In this document: piece after piece, positions 7,146-13,796 of the stretch
Position numbering within the stretch: the stretch's first letter is position 1
Layout: every line of letters starts with the position of its first letter
Assembly (NCBI GenBank): GCA_002371315.1
Contig: DFHL01000064.1
Location: forward strand, 1-14,845
Length of the DNA stretch: 14,845 bases
Direction of reading: 5' to 3'
Source of the DNA: Bacteroidales bacterium UBA3724
GTDB lineage: Bacteria; Bacteroidota; Bacteroidia; Bacteroidales; P3
Made by a program: the position numbers and the translations under genes
Notes under the pieces: generated by a model
The model's database searches: none
What the model was told of the DNA's origin: nothing
Seen by the model: only the letters and a program-made list of their open reading frames with translations

Positions 7146-8205
7146 ACAGTCTTTCAACCCATTCCTTTATCTGCTGCTCGTCGGCAAGCCGGCACACCAG
7201 TAGCGACTTGTCGCGGTAGGCCACCAGATAGCCGTCCAGGCCCTCGACTATGGCCTCCACGCCGTCTTCGACGTTGACGATGCTGTTGCGCGTGTCGGCA
7301 ATCACGGTCTTGCCTCTCAAGGCGTTGTTGTCGCCGTCCTTGTCGGCGTGAGTGAAGAGCGACCCCCAGGTACCGATGTCGCTCCATCCGAATTCGGCGG
7401 GTATGGTGTAGCGGCTCGTCGCGTGCTCCATAACGCCGTAGTCGATCGAAATGTTCTGGCATTCGGCGAACTTGCGGTTGATAAAATCCTGTTCGGCATT
7501 GGTGCCATACAGCCCTTTGCCCTCGTCGAAAAGCGCAGCCATATCGGGCAAAAATGAATGGAAAGCATCAAGAATGCCCTGCAGCGACCAGATGAATATG
7601 CCCGAATTCCACAGATAGTTTCCTGCGGCGATAAACGCCTTGGCGCGCTCCAGGTCGGGTTTCTCCTTGAAGCCCCTTATGGCTGTCACAATGCCTTCGG
7701 CGCAATTCTTATCAGGCAGCTCGATGTAGCCATAGCCCGTCTCGGGGCGGCTTGGCTTGATGCCGATAGTCAGAAGGGCGGAGCTGTGTTGTGGCTGACG
7801 CACAAAGTCGAAGCCCGTCGAAATGGTCCTTTGGAAGGATACCTCGTTGAGTACCAGATGGTCGGCAGGCGTGACGGCGACGACGGCGTCGCTGCATTGC
7901 GACTGTATGCGATAGCTGGCATAGGCTATGCAGGGTGCCGTGTTGCGGCGCATAGGCTCGCACAGCACCTGGTCGGGACGCAGTTCGGGCAGGTGCGCCA
8001 GGACCGCTTCTTTGTAGGCGGCGTTGGTCACGACGAGGAAGTTCTCGGCCGGGACAATAGGCAGAAAGCGCTCGAACGTGCTGCGGATAAAGCTCTTGCC
8101 TGTGCCGAGTATGTCGAGGAACTGTTTGGGGTAGTTGTTTTTGCTTAACGGCCAGAAGCGGCTGCCGATGCCGCCGGCCATTATTATGCAGTATTGGTTG
8201 CTCAT
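7144..8205 (-). CDS. manC: Mannose-1-phosphate guanylyltransferase
   Basis: A 353-residue cytoplasmic enzyme that makes GDP-mannose from mannose-1-phosphate and GTP, the donor for mannose, fucose and related sugars in glycans and glycoproteins. Motifs are MAGGIGSRFWPLSK (residues 9-22, nucleotide-binding loop), PKQFL (26-30), EPMRRNTAP (83-91), TPADH (112-116), RPETGYGYI (153-161), FKEKPD (179-184) and WNSGIFIW (199-206). Only the nucleotidyltransferase part is present; the C-terminal phosphomannose-isomerase domain of long bifunctional members is missing, which is usual for this length. It has its own exact promoter and a shared terminator, so it is a single-gene unit rather than part of a polysaccharide cluster. 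This suits a housekeeping GDP-mannose or GDP-fucose supply role (inference). Confidence 0.95.
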   Translation of the reverse strand: MSNQYCIIMAGGIGSRFWPLSKNNYPKQFLDILGTGKSFIRSTFERFLPIVPAENFLVVTNAAYKEAVLAHLPELRPDQVLCEPMRRNTAPCIAYASYRIQSQCSDAVVAVTPADHLVLNEVSFQRTISTGFDFVRQPQHSSALLTIGIKPSRPETGYGYIELPDKNCAEGIVTAIRGFKEKPDLERAKAFIAAGNYLWNSGIFIWSLQGILDAFHSFLPDMAALFDEGKGLYGTNAEQDFINRKFAECQNISIDYGVMEHATSRYTIPAEFGWSDIGTWGSLFTHADKDGDNNALRGKTVIADTRNSIVNVEDGVEAIVEGLDGYLVAYRDKSLLVCRLADEQQIKEWVERL

Positions 8206-8236
8206 AGTTTTATCAGTTATCGTTTAAAACAATTTG

Positions 8237-8267
8237 CAAAGGTACGAACTTTTCTTGGACTGGCAAA
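8237..8267 (-). promoter_or_regulatory. Exact Bacteroidetes promoter for manC
   Basis: Read on the minus strand, TTTG (8267-8264) is followed after 19 bases by TACCTTTG (8244-8237). Both boxes and the spacing are consensus. The predicted start is near 8230, giving a leader of about 25 bases. The boxes lie immediately beyond the terminator of the neighbouring lipoprotein gene, so the two units are well separated. Confidence 0.8.
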
Positions 8268-8288
8268 ACTGCAGCCGCATAAAATGCA

Positions 8289-8316
8289 GAAAAGACCGCA
8301 CTCGTGCGGTCTTTTC
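8289..8316 (-). terminator. Intrinsic terminator after the mini-lipoprotein gene
   Basis: GAAAAGACCGCAC and GTGCGGTCTTTTC are perfect inverted repeats (13 bp each) separated by two bases. The T run is part of the stem on the minus strand, followed by CTGCATTTT. It lies 47 bases after the stop of the EA-rich lipoprotein gene. It is nearly symmetrical and could work on both strands. Confidence 0.75.
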
Positions 8317-8362
8317 ATCTTTCTGCGGAACGATTGTTCCGTGCGTTGGGCAGTGTTGATAT

Positions 8363-8569
8363 TTATTCAGCAACAACAGCTTCGGCCTCAGCGGCACCTT
8401 CCTCAACAGCACCTTCGACAGCCTCAGTGGCCTCTTCGGTAGCCTCAGGAGCAACCTCTTCGATAGCGGGCTCAACGGCGGCGGTGGTGTCTTCAGCAGC
8501 GGCGTTGCCGTTGCAAGCTACGAATGAGAACATAGCAACAACTGCTAATGCAAAAAATACTTTCTTCAT
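8363..8569 (-). CDS. EA-rich mini-lipoprotein
   Basis: A 68-residue predicted lipoprotein. A short signal peptide with two lysines and a hydrophobic core ends at SFVAC, so Cys19 would be lipidated. The remaining ~49 residues are almost entirely Ala, Glu, Val, Thr and Pro, low in complexity and strongly acidic, probably disordered or loosely helical. EDTTAAV (residues 26-32) fits the D-[ST]-[hydrophobic or T] pattern known for O-glycosylation of exported Bacteroides proteins. The gene has its own -7 box and terminator, so it is transcribed alone. Similar short acidic lipoproteins are common in Bacteroidales and some are very abundant, but I know of no assigned function. The low-complexity body makes homology searches unreliable. 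Confidence 0.8.
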   Translation of the reverse strand: MKKVFFALAVVAMFSFVACNGNAAAEDTTAAVEPAIEEVAPEATEEATEAVEGAVEEGAAEAEAVVAE

Positions 8570-8618
8570 TTTGGTTTTAAATTTAAATTGGTTATTAATT
8601 TAATGTTGTTTCGAGCGG

Positions 8619-8626
8619 CAAAAGTA
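8619..8626 (-). promoter_or_regulatory. -7 box for the mini-lipoprotein gene
   Basis: Minus-strand TACTTTTG matches TAnnTTTG and would give a start about 40 bases ahead of the ATG. No TTTG was found 19-21 bases upstream, so only half the promoter is supported. The remaining AT-rich gap (8627-8794) shows no other structure. Confidence 0.5.
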
Positions 8627-8794
8627 CTACATTTTTCAACGATAGAAGAAAAAAAACTTTTAAAAAATCTTAAATGGTATTCTATCTGTTGTAATTTAAG
8701 TACTTATAGTTGTTTTAACATTTGGCGAAATTGCTTGTATTGACTGTTTTTTTACGGAAAGAAGTGTCAAATTTTAACAATTTCAGGTCGCAAA

Positions 8795-9385
8795 TCAAGG
8801 CGTGGGGACGATGCCACCGAAGCCCATAAAAGCCATAGCGAGGATGCCGGCGGTGACGAGGGCGATAGGCACGCCCTTCATACCCTTGGGCACACCGGTC
8901 AACGCCATCTGTTCGCGGATGCCGGCAAAGATGACCAGCGCCAGGGTGAAGCCGATGGCGATGCTGCCGGCGTAGATGATGCTCTGCAGCAGGTTCATCT
9001 CCTTCTGTATCACAAGGATGGCCACGCCAAGCACGGCGCAGTTGGTGGTGATGAGGGGCAGGAAGACGCCGAGGGTCTGATAGAGGGCAGGGGCTATCTT
9101 CTTCAGCACAATCTCGACCATCTGCACCAGTCCGGCGATGACGAGGATGTAGGCAATGGTCTGAAGATAAACCAGATTGAACGGCACAAGCAGCAACGTG
9201 TAGATGAGGTAGGTCACCAGCGTGGCCAGCAGCATCACAAACAGAACTGCGCCGCCCATACCGAGCGAGCTCTTAACGTCCTTCGATACGCCCAGGAAGG
9301 GGCAGATGCCCAGGAATTGGGCCAGAACGACGTTGTTGACAAAGATTGCACCGATGATTAATGCAAAAGGACTTAGTGGATCCAT
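8795..9385 (-). CDS. rnfA: Rnf complex membrane subunit A
   Basis: A 196-residue membrane protein with about six transmembrane helices. It is a subunit of the Rnf ferredoxin:NAD oxidoreductase, which couples electron flow to ion pumping. FLGICPFLGVS (24-34) and the mirrored LPLITTNCAVLGVAIL (109-124) are the two half-helix motifs of RnfA. Their cysteines, C28 and C116, are where RnfA and its partner RnfE are known to hold an iron-sulfur centre inside the membrane. The CPFLG motif favours RnfA over its homologue NqrE. In Bacteroides rnfA usually closes an rnfBCDGEA operon; here no other rnf gene is near. Upstream is the OadA-like gene, downstream a lipoprotein gene, and rnfA has its own exact promoter, so it must pair with subunits encoded elsewhere. 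Confidence 0.94.
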   Translation of the reverse strand: MDPLSPFALIIGAIFVNNVVLAQFLGICPFLGVSKDVKSSLGMGGAVLFVMLLATLVTYLIYTLLLVPFNLVYLQTIAYILVIAGLVQMVEIVLKKIAPALYQTLGVFLPLITTNCAVLGVAILVIQKEMNLLQSIIYAGSIAIGFTLALVIFAGIREQMALTGVPKGMKGVPIALVTAGILAMAFMGFGGIVPTP

Positions 9386-9457
9386 ATTGTTCTATTTTTT
9401 TGTTTTACAATAATTAAGCCGTTTGACAGCGGGATAAAAGCCACGCATATCAAACGG

Positions 9458-9489
9458 CAAAATTACGCATAGTTTTTAAACTGTGCAAA
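9458..9489 (-). promoter_or_regulatory. Exact Bacteroidetes promoter for rnfA
   Basis: On the minus strand TTTG (9489-9486) and TAATTTTG (9465-9458) are 20 bases apart, a full consensus match. The start would be near 9451, about 65 bases before the rnfA ATG. It sits in the gap after the OadA-like gene, so rnfA need not depend on readthrough. Confidence 0.78.
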
Positions 9490-9527
9490 TTTTTTTCGCT
9501 TCGCGGGTTCGAATCGTCGTTGCCGGC

Positions 9528-11309
9528 TTATGCCACAGGCTCGATCCAGCCGATGGTGTCGCCCTTCTTGACCATAGCGCCCTGCGGCACGCAGGTGTCG
9601 GCCAGACGGCCGCCGACGGTCAGCGTTACAGGCATCATCGCGTAGCTGGCCTGAATGGTGCAGAAGGTGTCGCCCTGCTTGTATTCGCGTCCCGGAGCGG
9701 GAGGCACCGACTTGTCGTTGAAGTCCAGTTCCCACAGCACCTGGCCCGTGGCCGTGGCCACAACGGGCGTGGCGTTGCGGTAGCGCTCCTTCATATAGTT
9801 GGGCATCGTGCCCGGCTCGGCGGCGGGGGCGTTGGAAGCCGAAGCCTTTTCGGCGCGCAGTTTCTCCACCTCCTTGTAGAAGCGCTCCTTGGCGATGCCG
9901 CTCTTGTAGTCGCGGTACTGGCGGTCGTGCATAGCCAGCTCAAACAGTTCCTCGTCGTCCTCGCCGCGGTCCCATCCGTTCTGCTCCATCTCCTTGATGT
10001 ATTCGGGCAGCGCGTCGGGGTAGGCATCCTGCGGCACGCCGTCGTAGAATTCCATTCCCTGCTGTTTGGCCAGCTCCACGATTTCGGGGGCCAGCGGGCC
10101 GGGCAGCTTGCCGGCCTTGCCGAGAATCATATTCCAGCTGTCCTTGTCGATCTGGCTGAAACGGGGCTTGCCCTGTGCCATCGACAGCAGGTTCATAACG
10201 GCGATGTTCTTGGTATACTGGCTGAAAGGTGTCACCAGCGGCGGATAGCCCAGCATCGGCCAGATGTGCTCCACCTCCTGGAACAGCTGTACGGTCAGCT
10301 CCTCGAAGCTCACTTCGGGCTTGCCGCTCTTTTTCAGGGCCATATTGATGGCGCCGTGCACGCCCTTCAGGTCGCTCATCATCGAGCCCATCATACCGCC
10401 TGGCAGGCCGCAGCCCACCAGCAGCGACGAGCTGATGCGGTTGGAGGGGTTGATGTAGAGGCCCAGGAAGTCGTCGATGAATTCCTGCGTCAGCCGGCGC
10501 GCCTCCATATAGGCGTCCATATTGATGTCCTTGACCAGGAATCCGGCATCTTTCAGCATCGCCTGTACCGAGATGACGTCGGGGTGCACCATACCCCACG
10601 ACAGGGGCTCCATAGCGCAGTCAATCACGTCGGCACCGGCCTTGGCCACCTCGAGCGTCGAGGCCATCGACAGGCCCGGGCCCGTATGGCCGTGATACTG
10701 AACCACTATGTGCGGATATTTCTTCTTTATCTCGCTCACCAGGCGGCCCAGCGTTGCGGGGCGGCCCACGCCGGCCATATCCTTCAGCGCAATCTCGTCG
10801 GCGCCGAATTCAACCAGCTTGTCGACAATGCCCATATAGTACTCGACGGTGTGCACCGGCGAGTGGGTAATGCTCAGGGCGGCCTGGCTTATCATTCCAG
10901 CCTCCTTGGCATACTTGACCGACAGCTCGAGGTTGCGCGGGTCGTTCAGTCCGCAGAACGAGCGCATAATGTCGACGCCCTGTGCCTTCTTGACCTTCGG
11001 CATCAGGCGACGCACGTCGGCCGGCACACCGTACATACGCAGGCCATTCAGGGCGCGCTCCAGCATATGCGTCTGAATGCCAGCCTTGTTGAACTCTTTG
11101 GTCCACGCGCGGACTGCTTTGTTGGGGTTCTCGCCATACATCAGGTTCACCTGTTCGAAGGCGCCGCCGTTGGTCTCGATGCGGTCAAAGCAACCCATAG
11201 CTACGATGACCGGCGCAATCTTCGTAAGTTGGTCGACGCGAGGCTGATATTTGCCCGACGACTGCCACATATCGCGGTATACGAGGCTGAATTTTATCTC
11301 TTTTGACAT
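9528..11309 (-). CDS. OadA-like carboxyltransferase (oxaloacetate decarboxylase alpha / pyruvate carboxylase B family) lacking the biotin lysine
   Basis: A 593-residue enzyme of the HMGL-like carboxyltransferase family, which moves a carboxyl group between oxaloacetate or pyruvate and biotin. Metal-site residues of the TIM-barrel domain are present: D13 in YRDMWQS, K176 in ALKDMAG, and H206 and H208 in QYHGHTG. A conserved C-terminal PYC/OADA domain (YPPLVTPFSQY) follows. After an Ala-rich linker (about 490-505), residues 515-593 resemble a biotinyl/lipoyl domain, but the usual AMKM is A557-M558-M559-P560, so there is no lysine to biotinylate. From memory, related Bacteroides proteins also lack it, which implies a separate biotin carrier. 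The barrel also reads LERALN where classical OadA has LLRGQN, so the substrate is uncertain. It is probably transcribed alone and precedes rnfA, another possible ion-pump gene. Confidence 0.9.
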   Translation of the reverse strand: MSKEIKFSLVYRDMWQSSGKYQPRVDQLTKIAPVIVAMGCFDRIETNGGAFEQVNLMYGENPNKAVRAWTKEFNKAGIQTHMLERALNGLRMYGVPADVRRLMPKVKKAQGVDIMRSFCGLNDPRNLELSVKYAKEAGMISQAALSITHSPVHTVEYYMGIVDKLVEFGADEIALKDMAGVGRPATLGRLVSEIKKKYPHIVVQYHGHTGPGLSMASTLEVAKAGADVIDCAMEPLSWGMVHPDVISVQAMLKDAGFLVKDINMDAYMEARRLTQEFIDDFLGLYINPSNRISSSLLVGCGLPGGMMGSMMSDLKGVHGAINMALKKSGKPEVSFEELTVQLFQEVEHIWPMLGYPPLVTPFSQYTKNIAVMNLLSMAQGKPRFSQIDKDSWNMILGKAGKLPGPLAPEIVELAKQQGMEFYDGVPQDAYPDALPEYIKEMEQNGWDRGEDDEELFELAMHDRQYRDYKSGIAKERFYKEVEKLRAEKASASNAPAAEPGTMPNYMKERYRNATPVVATATGQVLWELDFNDKSVPPAPGREYKQGDTFCTIQASYAMMPVTLTVGGRLADTCVPQGAMVKKGDTIGWIEPVA

Positions 11310-11386
11310 AGCTGTAATCTATCTAATAATGTAATAAAATGAATTTGAATACTTTTACACCTAAGTTATAAAAATTTTCTCGCACG

Positions 11387-11394
11387 CAAAATTA
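11387..11394 (-). promoter_or_regulatory. -7 box for the OadA-like gene
   Basis: Minus-strand TAATTTTG matches TAnnTTTG, identical to the rnfA box. No TTTG lies 19-21 bases further upstream. The predicted leader is about 70-75 bases. Confidence 0.5.
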
Positions 11395-11420
11395 CTAAAT
11401 TTTATTTATATAATTCCATT

Positions 11421-11519
11421 TTTACGAGGAAATATTTTTTGGACGTTGAAAATTATACGAAGAACTTTTTTTTGGCCGTTGAAATTTTCACGGGGAAATG
11501 TTTTTTGGCCTCTGCGAAG
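11421..11519. repeat. Three imperfect ~33-bp tandem repeats
   Basis: Units at 11421-11452, 11453-11485 and 11486-11519 share the order (T)TT-ACG-GAA-T-run-GGCC/GGAC-GTTGAA. Each has an ACGRRGAA core, a 6-8 base T run and then GG(A/C)C; the third diverges at its end. They lie just upstream of the predicted OadA-like promoter. They could bind a regulator or be a decaying repeat family. Confidence 0.6.
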
Positions 11520-11877
11520 CCGCCTTCCACGGCCCCAAAATGCCCCGGCGGCGCAAAACGGCCAAAAACGGCACTTTTGCCGAAAAAGTCGTGCAACGCG
11601 TTTAAATCCAAGGATTTACAAAACCGTGAAAAAAATTTCAAAAACCTACCGGAAAGCCAATTTTTCGGCTTTTGTAAATACCTCATTATCAATACCAATT
11701 ACCTATCAAAGTTCACTCAAATTCCTACCATATTTTTACCAAAACCGACCACGGTGGAGTTTGCCAGATTTTTCGTCGGTCGGTGGTGGGGGCAAGGTGC
11801 GTCGCGTGCCCCTGCCGCGGTATGCGCCGCGCGGCCGAAAAAGTGGGACAAAAAGCTGCCATTTCGATTTATTTGTG

Positions 11878-11885
11878 TATTTTTG
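11878..11885 (+). promoter_or_regulatory. -7 box upstream of the Cbp1-like gene
   Basis: TATTTTTG matches TAnnTTTG and would give an ~100-base leader to the ATG at 11994. No TTTG sits at the right distance upstream, so only half the promoter is supported. Confidence 0.4.
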
Positions 11886-11993
11886 CAGCGTTGCCCGTTG
11901 GGAGCAATGGATTCGAGATTGTCTGTAAAATACTAAAAGCCAATTCGATATTGCTGCGGTTGAATGTTTAACTAATTTCAAATACAAGCTATT

Positions 11994-12878
11994 ATGAAGA
12001 AATTTTTCCTTTGTGCAATTGTCGCCCTGCCGCTCTTTTTCGCATCCTGCGCCGGCAACGACGCCAAGACGGCGGCTGTGGCCGACTCGCTGCAAGAGAT
12101 TATCAACCAGAAAGATGTTGAGATAGACGCTCTTTTCGAGGTCCTTAGCGACATCGAGAACAACCTGACCGAGATTTCGTCGCGCTACAGCCAGGTGGCC
12201 ACGCTTCGCCAGCAGAACCCCGAGCGCAATGCCGGCGTCAAGGGCCAAATTACTGACCAGCTTGCCGTTATCGAGAGTATGATGTCGCAGAACAAGGCCA
12301 AAATCGCCTCGCTCAACAGCAAGATTTCTTCGCTCGGGGCCGAAAACACCAAGCTGCAGGGCTTCATCGAGAGCCTCAACGCACGTATGGCCGAGCAGGA
12401 AAACCAGATCAACGCGCTGACCAATGAGCTGTCGATCAGCAAGGAAACCATCAAGAAGCTGTCGGGCAACGTCAGCGAGCTGACGCAGTCCAACCAGGAG
12501 AAGGATGTCACCATAGCCCAGCAGGCCGAGGAGATGGCCTATCTGGCCGACCAGTCGCACAGGGCCTACTACGTTGTCGGCAACTACGACGACCTGAAAG
12601 CCAAGGGCATAGTGAGCAAGGACGGCGGCTTGATCTTCAAGACCCAAAAGGCCACCAGCAACCTGAATGTGAAGAACTTCAACCTTATCGACAAGAACAA
12701 GGTCACCACTATCGAGGTGAACCTGCGCAAGGCCCGCCTGATTTCGAAACACCCCGAAGGCTCGTACGAGTTTGTATACGACGAGGCCGACAGCAAGCTG
12801 GCTAAACAGCTTGTAATCAAGGATGTTGAGGCCTTTTGGTCGACTACCGACTTCCTTATTGTCTCGACCAAGCGTTGA
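11994..12878 (+). CDS. Cbp1-family coiled-coil lipoprotein (putative collagen-binding glycoprotein adhesin)
   Basis: A 294-residue predicted lipoprotein. The signal peptide ends at FFASC, so Cys19 would be lipidated. Residues about 25-190 are a long heptad-like coiled coil rich in Gln, Glu, Lys, Ser and Leu. Residues about 195-294 form a compact C-terminal domain (AYYVVGNYDDLKAKGIV, HPEGSYEFV, FWSTTDFLIV). That combination matches the Bacteroidales family annotated after Bacteroides fragilis Cbp1, a surface glycoprotein reported to bind collagen. The match is from memory of the family pattern; binding by this protein is not shown. D31-S32-L33 fits the O-glycosylation pattern of exported Bacteroides proteins. 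It stands alone, with a 684-base gap upstream and a large inverted repeat downstream. The start is fixed by the signal peptide. Confidence 0.82.
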   Translation: MKKFFLCAIVALPLFFASCAGNDAKTAAVADSLQEIINQKDVEIDALFEVLSDIENNLTEISSRYSQVATLRQQNPERNAGVKGQITDQLAVIESMMSQNKAKIASLNSKISSLGAENTKLQGFIESLNARMAEQENQINALTNELSISKETIKKLSGNVSELTQSNQEKDVTIAQQAEEMAYLADQSHRAYYVVGNYDDLKAKGIVSKDGGLIFKTQKATSNLNVKNFNLIDKNKVTTIEVNLRKARLISKHPEGSYEFVYDEADSKLAKQLVIKDVEAFWSTTDFLIVSTKR

Positions 12879-12889
12879 GGGGCCTGTTA

Positions 12890-12980
12890 GAAGTTAAAAG
12901 AAGTTAAGGGACAAATGTACCTGCCGGTTACTATTGTCCCTTAACTTCTTTTAACTTCCCTTAACTTCTCTTAACTCCCC
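12890..12980. repeat. 25-bp perfect inverted repeat with 10-bp direct repeats, between convergent genes
   Basis: Arms 12890-12914 and 12934-12958 are perfect inverted copies of 25 bases around a 19-base loop. The right arm is part of a run of four 10-base units of the form TTAACTTCYY (12941, 12951, 12961, 12971; the last has one change). It lies 12 bases after the Cbp1-like stop and just beyond the TatD stop, so it can act as a transcription boundary or RNA-protecting stem for both. There is no T run on either side, so it is not a classic intrinsic terminator. Similar AAGTTAA-rich repeats are, from memory, dispersed in Bacteroidales genomes. Confidence 0.85.
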
Positions 12981-12992
12981 AAAAACTTCCCT

Positions 12993-13796
12993 TTAGTTCC
13001 CAATCTCGAACAGTCGCAGGGCGTTGGCGGTGGTGATGGCGGCCACTTCGGCTGTGGTCAGGGCCTTGATTTCGGCCAGTTTTTCGGCCACGCTGAGCAT
13101 AAAGGCCGGCTCGTTGCGCTTGCCGCGATGGGGGACGGGTGCCAGGTAGGGGTCGTCGGTTTCGAGGACGATGCTGCCGATGGGCAGGGCGCGCACTATG
13201 TCGGGGAGCGTCGATTTCTTGTAGGTCAGCGTGCCGCCGATGCCGATCAGGAAGCCCATATCCACGGCCTTGCGGGCGTCGTCGGGCGTGCCGCTGAAGC
13301 AATGCATTATGCCCCGCGGATGGTGCCCGTCCAGCAGGGCCAGCTGGCGGAACATTTCGGCGTAGGCGTCGGTTTCGGTGCTGCCATCCTTGCCGCTGCG
13401 CAGGTGCAGGACGACGGGCTTGCCAAGCTCGATGGCCCATTCCATCTGTTGCTGCAGGGCTTCGAGCTGCTGGGTGCGGAAGGTTGTGTCCCAATAGAAA
13501 TCGAGGCCTATTTCGCCGATGCCGACATACTTGTCGGGCTGGGCGAAGAGCCGTTGGCGTGCTGTGGCGAGGGCTTGCTCCCAGTTGGCGTCGACCGATG
13601 TGGGGTGCAGTCCCATCATCTGGCGGAAGAGGTGGGGATGCGATGCTGCCAGGGCCTCCTGCCGGTCGTAGCTGCCGGCATCGATGGCAGGCAGCAGTAT
13701 CAGGCCGATGCCGGCCGCCTGGGCGCGGGCAATGGCCTCGTCGCGGTCGGCGTCGAACTCGTCGGCATAGAGGTGGGAGTGGGTGTCGGTCAGCAT
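12993..13796 (-). CDS. TatD-family metal-dependent hydrolase
   Basis: A 267-residue TIM-barrel protein of the TatD (YcfH-type) family, Mg2+-dependent 3'-5' DNA exonuclease/hydrolases of the cytoplasm linked to DNA quality control. The metal-site series is complete: H6 and H8 in DTHSHL, E95 in GIGEIGLDFYW, H131 in VLHLR, H165 in IMHCFSG, and D214 in LETDDPYLAP. Length is normal. The frame is open far upstream, but ATG at 13796 gives the canonical MLTDTHSHL beginning; everything before it lies in another frame of the next gene. It overlaps the end of the DUF2520 gene by 7 bases (ATG inside that gene's last codons, TGA just after), which indicates translational coupling. No Shine-Dalgarno. Several TatD paralogues are usual per genome, so no symbol is assigned. 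Confidence 0.95.
   Translation of the reverse strand: MLTDTHSHLYADEFDADRDEAIARAQAAGIGLILLPAIDAGSYDRQEALAASHPHLFRQMMGLHPTSVDANWEQALATARQRLFAQPDKYVGIGEIGLDFYWDTTFRTQQLEALQQQMEWAIELGKPVVLHLRSGKDGSTETDAYAEMFRQLALLDGHHPRGIMHCFSGTPDDARKAVDMGFLIGIGGTLTYKKSTLPDIVRALPIGSIVLETDDPYLAPVPHRGKRNEPAFMLSVAEKLAEIKALTTAEVAAITTANALRLFEIGN

Larger units (their letters stand above)
11310..11993. other. 684-base gene-free gap
   Basis: No credible gene. Several long frames are open at once on both strands, but they read as compositionally skewed, motif-free protein and mutually overlap. Contents: a -7 box for the OadA-like gene (11387-11394), three imperfect ~33-bp repeats (11421-11519), a palindrome TAAATCCAAGGATTTA (11603-11618), a small hairpin AAAGCC/GGCTTT (11653-11672), a GC-rich stretch around 11770-11850, and a -7 box for the downstream lipoprotein gene (11878-11885). 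Confidence 0.6.

Noticed and set aside
9500..9520. GGGTTCGAATC resembling a tRNA T-arm.
   Set aside because: The flanking bases do not form a T stem, and no acceptor, D or anticodon arm lies upstream on either strand; a chance match.
9483..11306. 607-codon plus-strand frame opposite the OadA-like gene.
   Set aside because: Shadow of a well-conserved minus-strand enzyme; the translation is His/Val/Leu-rich with no family features.
11439..11936. Long overlapping frames of 160-165 residues in the gap before the Cbp1-like gene.
   Set aside because: Two registers are open over the same bases, the products show no motif or normal composition, and they run through repeats and hairpins.
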